Positions 51,414-59,881 of a stretch of DNA of 64,000 nt are shown here, piece by piece. Position numbers and translations under genes: made by a program. Source of the DNA: Amycolatopsis japonica (lineage in GTDB: Bacteria; Actinomycetota; Actinomycetes; Mycobacteriales; Pseudonocardiaceae); assembly GCF_000732925.1 (NCBI RefSeq), contig NZ_CP008953.1, forward strand, positions 5,146,001-5,210,000, in the 5' to 3' direction. The notes beneath the pieces are model-generated. The model saw only the letters and a list, made by a program, of their open reading frames with translations, did no database searches and was not told where the DNA came from. Position 1 is the first letter of the stretch. Every line of letters starts with the position of its first letter.

Positions 51414-53912
51414 CTACCGGCCCGAGCGCTCCTTCTTGGCGCGCGCCGACCGGGTGCAGACCTCACCGACGTCGACCGTCTGGCCGCGGTCGATGTAGAC
51501 GTCCGCCAGCCCGACGAGCTTGCCCTTCGGCGACGTACAGGTCAGCTGGTACGCCTCCTTGGGACCGTAGGTCGGCGGGATCGGCGACTGGAACGACACA
51601 CCGCCGGTCCAATCGTCCACAGTGGACGGGGTCGCCTGCGAGTAGTTGACCAGCACGGCCCGGTAGTCCCCGGCGGGCGGGTCGTACAGGATCGCGTGCT
51701 CTTCGGTGGTCCCGCCGTTCGCCGACGACGACACCATGTTGCCCGCGGCGTCGAAGACGTACAGGTCCCAGTCGGTGTCCTGGCTGGCCCACTTGACGTC
51801 GACGCTGAACTTCCCGTTGTCGACCTTGGGGAGCCCGTCCACGTGGAAGGTGAAGCTCTCCGAAGCCGGGTCGGTCGGGTAGTTCGTGTTGATCGCCGGG
51901 ACCCCGGGCGGGTTGGCGACCTGGATCGCCGCCTGCGCCGGTCCCTGCGGTTCGCGGCCGTAGCGGCCCGCGACGTAGGGACGGGTCGACGGGTTGATCG
52001 ACCACGCGAACCGGCCACCGGTCGACGACAGCGACGAGTTCAGGTCGTCGGTCACGTAGATCGGCGGCTTCGTCGAGCCGTCCGGCTGCACCACCGGGGA
52101 GGTCGGCGTCTGGAAGGTCTTGTGCAGCTTCAGCTGGTAGCCCTTCGGCGCCGTGCCGATCAGTGTCGAGTGCGCAGCCGGGTCGGCGGCGTTGGCCATC
52201 ATGTCGATGAAGGCCGCACGGTTACCGCCCTTGCCGGCACCGGCCGCGGGAGCGACGCCGGTGTATTCGGCGACGACACCGGTCTCGAACGGCGGGTGGA
52301 ACTCCGTGTTGCCGATCTCGAAGGTGAAGCCCCAGCCACCGGTTGCCCAGTACGACCAGTCCTCGGTCGAGCCGGTCGTGTCGTAGAGCGCCCACGACGG
52401 CTGGCTGGTGTATCCGTTGCGCGAGGCCAGTTTGTCGCCGAGCGCCTTGTACGCCGGCTCGTCGAGCGGCGGGCGGACGGCGGCGACACCCGGGACACGC
52501 AGCACCAGGTTCGAGAAGGTGTGCAGCGTGATCAGGTTGGTCACCTGGCGGTTCGACACGATCGAGCGGATGTTCTGCGTCTCGGGCTCGGAGAACGGGC
52601 CGGAGCCGCGGAACGTGTCGCTGCGCCAGAGGGTCGACGCGCCGGCGCCGCCCCAGAAGCCCGCGTAGTTGCGGTTCGGGTCGGTGCCGCGTTCACGGCC
52701 GCCGGGGTTGGCCTTGCAGACGCCGGTCGCGAACTCCTTGGGCGAGTCGTTGACGTTGCAGTTCTTACGCTTCATCTCGTAGTCGAAACGCGAGAAGTCG
52801 CCCTTGGGCTCGGCCTCACGAGAGATTTCGAAGCCGTCGGGGTTGACGATCGGCACGATGATGTTGCGCGTCCGGCCGACCAGACCGCGGATCTCGGGGT
52901 TGTTGCCGGTGTAGCCCTTGACCAGTTCGTGGGCCCATTCCATGGCGTGCTCGCCCGCCGGCCACTCACGGGCGTGGTGCACGCCCATGGTGAAGTTGAC
53001 GGGTTTGCCGTCGGCGATGTTCTTGACGTCGGTCGCGATCTCGAGGCCGACGACGTCACGGCCTTCCCAGGTCGGCTGCGGCAACGTGAACGCCGTGGCG
53101 ATCTTGGGATTCTTGCGGGCCAGTTCCTTGACCTCGAACTGGTAGTCGTAGAGGTGCCGGTAGCTCGTGCGCCCGGAGGGCAGGGTGGAGCCCGGCGTCT
53201 TCGCGGCGTACTCGCGGTCGGTCTTGGCGTTCTGAATCGACCGCGCCGAAAGGTCGCCGTCGACCACCTTCGCTTTGAAGCCGTTGTCCGCCAGCGTCTT
53301 GCGGTCGGCGTCGTTGGCGAGGACGACCTCGACGCCGGTGGCGTCGGCCTTCTCCGTGACGTCCAGCCCGAGCCGGAGGAGTTTGTCCTTGTCCTGCTTG
53401 GCGGGCGTCTCGACCCGGACCAGTTCGGCGCGCTGCGGCGCGGGCGCGGCGCCGGTCGGGGTCCCCTGCGGCGTGAGCGCGAGGAAGTCGACCCCCAGTA
53501 CCGCGTCGCGTGTCCGGCCGTCGTACCGGCAGGTCTGCACGACCAGTTTCTGGTCCTTCTTCACGAAGCCTTCGGCGAGCTCGTGGCTGCGCAACGCGGC
53601 GGACGCGGCGACCACGGCGCCGGTGGCCTTGTCGAAGACCGCGAGGTCCCAGTCTCCCTCGGTGCCGCCGCGCGGCGCCAGGCGCGCCTGCAGCAGACCG
53701 TCTACTGTGGACGTGAACTCGCGCCGATCGGTGCCGGACGTACCCGGCTTCTGCAGCGCGGCGAAACAGGAACGCGGCACGGCCTGGTCGGCCCGCACCA
53801 CGTTGTCCGCGGCCCCCGCCGTCGTGGCCGACGGAAGTGCCACGAAGGCCCCGGCGAGTACCAGGGTCGCCGCGGTCCATCCCGCTCTTCGCCGGTTTGG
53901 TGAATACCCCAC
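51414..53912 (-). CDS. Secreted M14 zinc carboxypeptidase
   Basis: An 832-residue precursor from GTG 53912, with AAGGAGGT seven bases upstream. The signal peptide spans residues 1-35. A 170-residue pro region is followed by the M14 domain: zinc ligands in HHAREWPAGEHAMEW (HxxE), GTDPNRNYAGFWGG (substrate Arg), LHTFSNLVLRVPG with the third His, and FTFEIGNTEFHPP carrying the catalytic Glu. The C-terminal 200 residues form a beta-sandwich P-domain-like module (SVDVKWASQDTDWDLYVFDA). It should trim C-terminal residues of extracellular peptides. Confidence 0.92.
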   Translation of the reverse strand: MGYSPNRRRAGWTAATLVLAGAFVALPSATTAGAADNVVRADQAVPRSCFAALQKPGTSGTDRREFTSTVDGLLQARLAPRGGTEGDWDLAVFDKATGAVVAASAALRSHELAEGFVKKDQKLVVQTCRYDGRTRDAVLGVDFLALTPQGTPTGAAPAPQRAELVRVETPAKQDKDKLLRLGLDVTEKADATGVEVVLANDADRKTLADNGFKAKVVDGDLSARSIQNAKTDREYAAKTPGSTLPSGRTSYRHLYDYQFEVKELARKNPKIATAFTLPQPTWEGRDVVGLEIATDVKNIADGKPVNFTMGVHHAREWPAGEHAMEWAHELVKGYTGNNPEIRGLVGRTRNIIVPIVNPDGFEISREAEPKGDFSRFDYEMKRKNCNVNDSPKEFATGVCKANPGGRERGTDPNRNYAGFWGGAGASTLWRSDTFRGSGPFSEPETQNIRSIVSNRQVTNLITLHTFSNLVLRVPGVAAVRPPLDEPAYKALGDKLASRNGYTSQPSWALYDTTGSTEDWSYWATGGWGFTFEIGNTEFHPPFETGVVAEYTGVAPAAGAGKGGNRAAFIDMMANAADPAAHSTLIGTAPKGYQLKLHKTFQTPTSPVVQPDGSTKPPIYVTDDLNSSLSSTGGRFAWSINPSTRPYVAGRYGREPQGPAQAAIQVANPPGVPAINTNYPTDPASESFTFHVDGLPKVDNGKFSVDVKWASQDTDWDLYVFDAAGNMVSSSANGGTTEEHAILYDPPAGDYRAVLVNYSQATPSTVDDWTGGVSFQSPIPPTYGPKEAYQLTCTSPKGKLVGLADVYIDRGQTVDVGEVCTRSARAKKERSGR

Positions 53913-54133
53913 AGACTGACCTCCTTGGACAGTCCGGTGACCGGGTGAGGTCACCGGTAGCGAGACCCTAGACCCGCGACCCCGCCGGAGGGACCCGCCA
54001 CAAGTCGCCTACACCTCTTTCGGCCCAACGATCTCACCGTCCGTGCCGGAACGATCACCGGCGCGCGCCGTAGAATGGGACTTTCCTGTCGATTCCGACA
54101 GGTCGGCCTAAGAAAACCTTCAGGTTGGGTGGT

Positions 54134-54139
54134 TACCTT
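54134..54139 (+). promoter_or_regulatory. -10 element for leaderless DUF998 gene
   Basis: TACCTT lies six bases before ATG 54146 and no ribosome site is present, the usual sign of a leaderless actinobacterial message. Confidence 0.5.
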
Positions 54140-54145
54140 TCAACC

Positions 54146-54835
54146 ATGACGACGCCCCAGGTCACCGCCAGGTCACCCTTGGCCCTGCTGGCCGCCGTGG
54201 TCTCCGTCGCCGGCGGAGCGCTGCTGATCCTGTTGCTGCAGGTCCTTCCCGCCACCAGCGACATCAGCCCGGTCCGCCGCACCATCAGCGAGTACGCGCT
54301 CAGCGAGAACAAGTGGATCTTCGACGTCGCGGTCCTGCTGGTCGCGTTCGGCTCGGCGATCGGCTTCGGCGCGCTGATCCGCCGCAAGCACCTTCCCGCG
54401 CTGTCCGCGGCATCGGTCTTCTGCGCGCTCTGGACGGTGAGCCTGGTGGTGATCGTGGCGTTCCCCAAGAACAACTGGGCGATCGGGCCGAGCACCGGCG
54501 GGACGGTGCACCGGATCGCGAGCGTCGTCGCCTTCGTCTGCCTGCCGCTGGCCGTGTGGTTCGCGGCGAAGGCCGTCTTCCCCTCCTCCCCCGCGCGGCG
54601 CGCCGTGACCCGGGTGCTCGCGGTGGCGGCCCTGGCCTGGTTCGGCGTGATCCTCGGGGCGATCGTGGTCTCGATGAACGGCGGCGAGCCCTGGTGGCGG
54701 GCGATCCCGCTCGGCCTGGTCGAACGCGCGATGGCGCTGACCGGGCTGGTCGCGCTGGCGTCACTGCTCATCCCCGCGCGCTCGGTCACCGCGCCGGTGA
54801 CCGAGCAGGCCGAAGCCCTGGAGATCGCGTCCTGA
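54146..54835 (+). CDS. DUF998 membrane protein
   Basis: A 229-residue protein with six membrane helices. The DUF998 pattern is clear: ISPVRRTISEYALSENKWIF after helix 1, VVIVAFPKNNWAIGPSTGG in the middle and HRIASVVAFVCLPLAVWF in helix 4. The family is widespread in actinobacteria and of unknown function, possibly a small-molecule or lipid-linked membrane enzyme. It appears leaderless from TACCTT. It ends nine bases before the stop of the convergent membrane-protein gene. Confidence 0.88.
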   Translation: MTTPQVTARSPLALLAAVVSVAGGALLILLLQVLPATSDISPVRRTISEYALSENKWIFDVAVLLVAFGSAIGFGALIRRKHLPALSAASVFCALWTVSLVVIVAFPKNNWAIGPSTGGTVHRIASVVAFVCLPLAVWFAAKAVFPSSPARRAVTRVLAVAALAWFGVILGAIVVSMNGGEPWWRAIPLGLVERAMALTGLVALASLLIPARSVTAPVTEQAEALEIAS

Positions 54836-54843
54836 CCGCTTCT

Positions 54844-55488
54844 TCACCGCCGTGCCGCGCGAGGAACTCCCACGAAGGGCGCCGGAAGGGGAATGGCGGC
54901 GCCGTCCGTCTGCCCGGCATAGCGCGGCGCGGGCGTGACCTCGACAGCGTCGTCGTCGGCGTCCTTGCGCAACCGCGCCGTGCATACCGACAAGTGCACC
55001 ACGTTGGCACGCTTGTGGTGGCGGTACACGTGGACGTCGGTGGCGAAGCACGCCGCGGCCAGCAGCGCCCGCCGCTGCTCGATGCGCTCGTAGCCGACCC
55101 CCGCCGGGCAGAACACGGTGACCTCGACCTCGTCGCCGCTCGGTTTGGTCCACAGGATCACCGGCAGCTTGCCGTCGAGGGTGCACACCCTGGCACGGGC
55201 GAACCCGGTCCGCAGCCGGTGCTGCACGACGACCGAACGAAGCCGGTCGCGGACGAACCTCCGCGCCGATTTCCAGTAGAACAGCCAATTCGCGACGCCG
55301 AACAGCACGACCGCGCCCCAGATCGGGCCGGCCGCCTGGAACAGCGAGAACAGCGCGTACGGGACGACGAGGAGCGCGCCGATCTCGTACCGCCAGTGGT
55401 AAAGGGCGGTGATCGGGTTGGGCCTCCTGACCACCGTGATCTCCCTGGCCAGCTCGGCGATCGCCTGGGGTTCCTGCCAACGGCTCAT
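54844..55488 (-). CDS. Membrane protein of unknown function (214 aa)
   Basis: A 214-residue protein. Two adjacent membrane helices lie at about residues 36-75 (IGALLVVPYALFSLFQAAGP then IWGAVVLFGVANWLFYW), followed by a 130-residue soluble domain that starts RRFVRDRLRSVVVQHRLRTG and includes GYERIEQRRALLAAACFATD. It is not a family I can name; the layout recalls small transfer or division-associated proteins of actinobacterial integrative elements, but no integrase or Tra gene is present. Start ATG 55488 has AGGAGG upstream and overlaps the stop of the zinc-finger gene by three bases. Confidence 0.7.
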   Translation of the reverse strand: MSRWQEPQAIAELAREITVVRRPNPITALYHWRYEIGALLVVPYALFSLFQAAGPIWGAVVLFGVANWLFYWKSARRFVRDRLRSVVVQHRLRTGFARARVCTLDGKLPVILWTKPSGDEVEVTVFCPAGVGYERIEQRRALLAAACFATDVHVYRHHKRANVVHLSVCTARLRKDADDDAVEVTPAPRYAGQTDGAAIPLPAPFVGVPRAARR

Positions 55489-55817
55489 GACCTTCCTCCT
55501 GTCCGTCCGGCGGTTTGCTCGGCGGCCACGGCCGCCGCGGGAATGGAGCGGACGACACCGGCACCGGCGCAGTCCGGGCAAACGGCGTCCTCGTAGGGCC
55601 ACCACCCAGTGCCTCCGCACGGTTCGCACGCGTGCACGGTGTCCCAGCGGGGATCGCGGTAGACGCGGCGCCTGCTGTTCGGCACCCGGGTCACCTGCCA
55701 GCCACGAGCGGCCGCTCTCGAGTCCTCGCCGGACGCGAAAAGCCATTCGTGGAAGCGTTCGAGAAGTCGATCGAACCAAGATCGGGGCGCTGCCGTGTGG
55801 TTCTCGTGGTGGGACAT
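55485..55817 (-). CDS. Small DnaJ-type zinc-finger protein (110 aa)
   Basis: A 110-residue protein. Residues 14-55 are amphipathic (RSWFDRLLERFHEWLFASGE). Residues 72-95 carry one CxxCxGxG half pair, ACEPCGGTGWW and CPDCAGAGV, matching the DnaJ central zinc finger. There is no J domain. It may bind zinc and unfolded clients. Start ATG 55817 has GGGGGTG upstream. Co-translated with the 214-residue membrane protein, so the two likely act together. Confidence 0.75.
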   Translation of the reverse strand: MSHHENHTAAPRSWFDRLLERFHEWLFASGEDSRAAARGWQVTRVPNSRRRVYRDPRWDTVHACEPCGGTGWWPYEDAVCPDCAGAGVVRSIPAAAVAAEQTAGRTGGRS

Positions 55818-56165
55818 GAGGTTCACCCCCGATGCGGCGAAGCACTGACTCGGGTCGGCACACACGACGCCTACTCCGGCATTCGTGTGACCCGCAGGCG
55901 GCGCGAACCGAATCGGATGCACAGCGTTACGATCAGATGGCTGACAGCATCCGCTCTTCGGTCGTGCCCTGTTCGGCCCATGTCTCGCGGCCGGGTGGAT
56001 CGCGAACCCCAGGACCAGGTAGAACAGGCCCTGAAGCAGCTACTCGCACGTTGTGACACGACATTGACCGACGCGCCAGCGCGGTCCGATTCGCTTGCTG
56101 TACTCTCCCCGTTGTGTGCACGTTCAGTCACCGCCCTACTTTGCCTACTAAAGGTAGGTAAGCCT
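55818..56165. other. Divergent intergenic region with CCTAC/GTAGG repeats
   Basis: About 350 bases. A frame continuous with the XRE gene runs through it (ATG 55980), but codon use there is poor, so I read it as non-coding. CCTAC-TAAAG-GTAGG at 56144-56158 is an inverted repeat, and further CCTAC copies start at 56135, 56176 and 56187, around the XRE gene start. These may be autoregulatory sites. Confidence 0.45.
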
Positions 56166-57494
56166 GTGTCTAGTGCCTACATGAAGCCTACATCGGCCGG
56201 ACGGCGGCCGGTAAGCCCCGATGCGGAAACCGTTACCGCGTCGGGAGTCGGACGTGAGCTGCGGCGGCTGCGCAAGGCCGCCGGGGAAACCCAGGCGGAA
56301 ACCGCCAAGATCATCGGGGTGACCAGGGCGAACCTGACCCAATGGGAGACCGGCAAATACCTGCCGTCGACACATAACGCCCGCCAGCTCGACGACCACT
56401 TCCGCGCCGCGAACGCGCTGTTCACCCTGGTCGAAACGGCCCGTTCGCCGCAGGAACACACCGCCCCGCCCCTCGTCGGCGACGCCGGCGTCGTCGACAC
56501 TTCGCGGTCGCTGCTGCAGGTGTTCCACACCGTCGGCGCCAAACTCGCCGAGCGCCTGATCCGCGACGAGCACGGGAAACCGCTGGGCTGGCGGCACAAT
56601 CTGCAGAAGAGCACCGGGCCGAAGGCGCTCAGCACCGCCTACGGGATCAACACCATGCTGGTGGTAGGCGATCCCTACATCGACCTACATACGCTCGCCG
56701 AAGATCTCTACCGACTCCAGTCGGCGCACGGCTGGAGGGGCCGCGCGGGCGGCAGGCGGCCGGAGACCACCGCGTCGGTGGTGGACGCGCTTTTCCGCAC
56801 CAGCACCATGTCCGCGGACGACGGATTGGAACAACTCGAAGGGTCGCTCCTGATCGGAGACGAGCTCGACCCGTACAGCCGGACCCGTCCGTACCTGTTG
56901 TCCGCCGTGTTGCACACGGCGGTCCGGCTGCGGCCGGACGCCCCGCTGACCGACCGGCTGATCGACGCCCTCCTGGCGGCCCGGCTCGACTTCGACGGCT
57001 CACTCCTGTGGCCGGAGAAGAACGAGGCAGGGCTCGTCGCCCCGGAGGCTTCGGTCGTGCACACCGCGCGGTCGGTCGTCGCCCTGCGGGACGTCCTGCG
57101 CAGCCGTGAAGATCGCACCGACGTCCGTGAGGCGGCCGACGAAGCCACACAATGGCTCATCGACCGATCCCATTCGGACGATGGCGTGGCAGAGGATCTA
57201 GAGAGGCCTCGCCCCGACGGTGAAGGAACGACCCGGATCATCATCCGGCACTTCACCTCCGCCTGGGTCGTCCAAGCGCTCGCCACCGCCCCCTTCCTGC
57301 CACTCCCCCGGCTCAACCGGGCGCTCGGAACCCTTTGGGAGCGCTACGACGCCGATCAAGGGCTCTGGGCGTGGGAGAGCGGAGATCTACCGATTTGGCA
57401 GACCTTGGACGCAGTCACCGCGCTCCGCGCGGCCGCCTTCGCCGCCGCGGCGCCCCCGCTCAGCCCTCCAGGAACTCCAGGTACAACTCCATGA
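56166..57494 (+). CDS. XRE-type HTH protein with toroid-like C-terminal domain
   Basis: A 442-residue protein from GTG 56166 (AAAGG 13 bases upstream; ATG 56181 is an alternative). Residues 30-90 form an XRE HTH (RRLRKAAGETQAETAKIIGV, then TRANLTQWETGKYLPS). Residues 150-435 are helical, with repeats such as ASVVDALFRTSTMSADDGLE, TRPYLLSAVLHTAVRL and DFDGSLLWPEKNE. This is the alternating-helix style of terpenoid-cyclase or prenyltransferase-like alpha/alpha toroids, but without a DxDD or QW motif that I can see. It probably senses a ligand and controls the operon it heads. Its TGA overlaps the next ATG. Confidence 0.8.
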   Translation: MSSAYMKPTSAGRRPVSPDAETVTASGVGRELRRLRKAAGETQAETAKIIGVTRANLTQWETGKYLPSTHNARQLDDHFRAANALFTLVETARSPQEHTAPPLVGDAGVVDTSRSLLQVFHTVGAKLAERLIRDEHGKPLGWRHNLQKSTGPKALSTAYGINTMLVVGDPYIDLHTLAEDLYRLQSAHGWRGRAGGRRPETTASVVDALFRTSTMSADDGLEQLEGSLLIGDELDPYSRTRPYLLSAVLHTAVRLRPDAPLTDRLIDALLAARLDFDGSLLWPEKNEAGLVAPEASVVHTARSVVALRDVLRSREDRTDVREAADEATQWLIDRSHSDDGVAEDLERPRPDGEGTTRIIIRHFTSAWVVQALATAPFLPLPRLNRALGTLWERYDADQGLWAWESGDLPIWQTLDAVTALRAAAFAAAAPPLSPPGTPGTTP

Positions 57495-58195
57495 TCGACA
57501 CCCCGCCATCGACCCTCGCCGCCGTTCCGGCGGACGGTGACGCCGACCTTCCCTGGCTGCGCACGGTCGCACACCGGGTCCAGGAATCCCCCGACGTTTT
57601 CCTTTCGTGGCTTGAAGAAATCCTCGGTGACGAAGAAGCCGTCCGCGCCGCGGCGAAGCGTTCCTACTGGCATCCCAACGGATTCGCCAAGATGGTGCTC
57701 CACGCCTCGCCCGATTTCCGGATCCGGCTCCACGTCTGGCCGGAATCCGCGGAACCGTCACGCGGCGAATCCAATCCGCACAGTCATCGGTGGGAATTCG
57801 CCTCGACCATCGTCGCGGGCGAGGGCCTGCACATGGTCGAGTTCCACGAAACGGCCGAGGGTGGGAAGCCGTATGCCCGGTACCGCTACGGCGCAGACCC
57901 GGCGAACCCGGCCGCGTTGCTCGCGGACGGCGAAGCCCGCCTCGAAGTGGACAAGACCCCGCACGTCCGGCTCGGCGAGGTCTACTCGTGCGACACCGGA
58001 ATCGTGCACACCGTACGGCCGATCGCGGCCGGATTGACCGCGACGGTGGTGATCCAGGGGCCGCATCGCACCAGCACCACCGTCGTCTACTGCGAGCCGG
58101 GCGAGTCCGACGACCAGCCCAACGGCGAACTGACCGAGGCCGATTTCCGCGGCCTGGTCGGCGCCGTCGCGGAAGCGGTGGCGTCATGCCGCTGA
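57491..58195 (+). CDS. Cupin-like protein (234 aa)
   Basis: A 234-residue protein. Residues 70-210 read as a cupin barrel. SNPHSHRWEFASTIVAGEGL supplies two metal-ligand histidines, and VYSCDTGIVHTVRPIA supplies a third after a second motif; GLTATVVIQGPHRTSTTVVY is a barrel strand pair. This is close in style to cysteine-dioxygenase-like single-domain cupins, but the fit is only by motif. The first 65 residues are helical with a WLEEILGDEEAVRAAAKRSY segment. It could be a metal oxygenase, isomerase or binding protein. Second gene of a four-gene unit with overlaps on both sides. Confidence 0.72.
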   Translation: MIDTPPSTLAAVPADGDADLPWLRTVAHRVQESPDVFLSWLEEILGDEEAVRAAAKRSYWHPNGFAKMVLHASPDFRIRLHVWPESAEPSRGESNPHSHRWEFASTIVAGEGLHMVEFHETAEGGKPYARYRYGADPANPAALLADGEARLEVDKTPHVRLGEVYSCDTGIVHTVRPIAAGLTATVVIQGPHRTSTTVVYCEPGESDDQPNGELTEADFRGLVGAVAEAVASCR

Positions 58196-58782
58196 GCTGG
58201 CCCGCGCCACGCCGCGGCATCCTGACCGACAGGGCCATCAGACGTGCGCACCGCAGCGGGGAGCTCACGATCACCCCGTTCGAACCCACCCTCGTCCGCC
58301 CCGCCGCGATCAGCCTGCGGCTCGGGCACGAGGCGTTCGCGCTGGAATCGACGGGGACCGTCGACATCGCCGACCGGAGCACGTATCCGGAACTCCGGCC
58401 GAAGGAACCCGACGCCGAAGGACGGCTGTGCGTCGACCCCGGCGAGGTCGTCCTCGCACCGACGCTGGAGAAGATCGGGCTTTCGGAGCGGCTCGCCGGG
58501 CTCGTCGACGGCACGAGCGACTACGCGCGGCTCGGCATCAGTGTCGTCCTTTGTGGACAGGTCAGCCCCGGTTTCGGCAACGAGAAGGGCGCCGTGCTGA
58601 CCTTGGAGATCGTGAACCATCTGCGGCATCCGGTACTGCTGCACCCCGGAGCGCGGATCTGCAACCTGATGCTGTTCGCCTCCACCGGAAGCGAACAGCC
58701 CTACGGCACGCTGCCGCACAACTATTCCAGCGACCACAACGTGGCCCCGTCCCGATTGGCGGATCATGTCGGCCGTAACTGA
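58186..58782 (+). CDS. dCTP deaminase-like protein (dUTPase fold)
   Basis: A 198-residue protein aligning with dCTP deaminase over its length: GILTDRAIRRAHRSGELTIT, LVRPAAISLRLG, GEVVLAPTLEKIGL, DYARLGISVV and GAVLTLEIVNH. By memory alignment to the mycobacterial enzyme, the active-site Ser, Arg (TSDYAR) and Glu (TLE) are kept. The preceding Lys is Thr, and the HSTAG stretch reads VVLCG. Substrate specificity may thus differ from dCTP. A canonical dcd is expected elsewhere. It sits between cupin and ThiL-like genes in a tight operon, overlapping both. Confidence 0.85.
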   Translation: MPLSWPAPRRGILTDRAIRRAHRSGELTITPFEPTLVRPAAISLRLGHEAFALESTGTVDIADRSTYPELRPKEPDAEGRLCVDPGEVVLAPTLEKIGLSERLAGLVDGTSDYARLGISVVLCGQVSPGFGNEKGAVLTLEIVNHLRHPVLLHPGARICNLMLFASTGSEQPYGTLPHNYSSDHNVAPSRLADHVGRN

Positions 58783-59848
58783 ACTCTCGCCGGTCGGCGA
58801 CGACGTCCGCCTCGGCGACCTCGGCGAGCACGCGATCCTGGAGCACATCCTGCGACCGCGTTACGGCGGTGTCCGCGGGTTCGGTGACGACTGCGCCGTC
58901 CTCGACGCCGAAGAGGGGCTTCGCGGCGACCTGGTCGCCACCACCGACAGCTGCCCCACGCCGCTGGTCACCATCTTGGGCGAAACGGATCCGTACCACG
59001 CCGGATGGCTGCTGGCGACGATCAACCTGTCCGATCTGGCGGCGGCCGGGGCCACGCCACTCGGCCTGGTCGTCAACTACACCCTGCCGAAGACGACCAC
59101 CGCGGGCGAATTCCGGCGGCTTCTCGACGGCGTGGACGACTGCACGAAGAGGCACGGGACCAAGGTCGTCGGTGGCGATCTCCGGGACGGTCCGGTCCGG
59201 CAGCTCACCGCCACCGCGATCGGCCGCTGTGTCCCCGGCGGCAGGCTCGGGCGGTTCGGTGCCGAGGCCGACGACCGTCTGCTGCTGGTCGGTTCGCCCG
59301 GTTACCTGTGGTCGTACGCGTTGCTCGTCGAACAACAGGCGCGGCTCTCCGATCCGGTCGTCGCCGAGATCCGCGAGCGTGCCTGTAAGCCGATTGCGCA
59401 GGTGGCCGCCGGGAACGCGCTCGCCACGGCGGGGCTGGCACGTGCCGCGATGGACGTCTCGGACGGTCTTTTCCCGACCGTGCGGACGCTCTGCGGGGCC
59501 AACGGCCTCGGCGCGCGGATCACGACGGCCATCCGGCTGGACGAGCCGCTCGCCGACGTCTGCGCGCAGTCGGGACTCGGCCGGTTCGAGCTCGCGCAGG
59601 CTTGGGGCGACTGGACGCTCGTGGTCGCCGTGCGGCCGGAGGACGTCGAGCTCACCAAGAAGACCCTCGCCGGTGAAGGTGTCGCGGCGCAGGAGATCGG
59701 CGTGCTCGTTCCCCGCGAGGAAGGCATTTCGCTGGACGACGGCGAGCCTTGGGAAGGGATCGCGCAGGAGCGGTTCTCGCCCAGTTCGTGGCACGGTGGC
59801 GAGCTGCCGCGGCTGATCACCGAGGTGCTGGGCAAGCGGGCGAGCTGA
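58766..59848 (+). CDS. ThiL-like / AIR-synthase-related kinase
   Basis: A 360-residue protein of the PurM/ThiL/SelD superfamily. Visible motifs are GFGDDCAVL (ATP and metal site), NLSDLAAAGATPLG, VVGGDLRDGPVRQLTATAIG and AAMDVSDGLFPTV, all in ThiL order. It has an insertion, VVNYTLPKTTTAGEF, and a longer N terminus than the thiamine-phosphate kinase. It should phosphorylate or activate a phosphate- or amide-bearing substrate with ATP; whether that is thiamine phosphate is doubtful given its context. Start ATG 58766 overlaps the previous gene by 17 bases. Last gene of the operon. Confidence 0.85.
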   Translation: MSAVTELSPVGDDVRLGDLGEHAILEHILRPRYGGVRGFGDDCAVLDAEEGLRGDLVATTDSCPTPLVTILGETDPYHAGWLLATINLSDLAAAGATPLGLVVNYTLPKTTTAGEFRRLLDGVDDCTKRHGTKVVGGDLRDGPVRQLTATAIGRCVPGGRLGRFGAEADDRLLLVGSPGYLWSYALLVEQQARLSDPVVAEIRERACKPIAQVAAGNALATAGLARAAMDVSDGLFPTVRTLCGANGLGARITTAIRLDEPLADVCAQSGLGRFELAQAWGDWTLVVAVRPEDVELTKKTLAGEGVAAQEIGVLVPREEGISLDDGEPWEGIAQERFSPSSWHGGELPRLITEVLGKRAS

Positions 59849-59881
59849 CCCGCGCCACCGCCGCCATCGCTCGCAGCTGCA

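Noticed and set aside
54313..55596. A 427-residue plus-strand frame
   Set aside because: Shadow of the DUF998 gene and of the opposite-strand membrane-protein gene; composition is typical of a high-GC shadow.
54844..55817. Actinobacterial integrative and conjugative element remnant
   Set aside because: The two small genes have a suggestive style, but there is no integrase, excisionase, Rep, FtsK-like Tra protein, tRNA or att repeat in the window.
55980..56165. N-terminal extension of the XRE gene from ATG 55980
   Set aside because: Many rare codons, no ribosome site, and it would run through the CCTAC/GTAGG repeats; the HTH begins well after GTG 56166.
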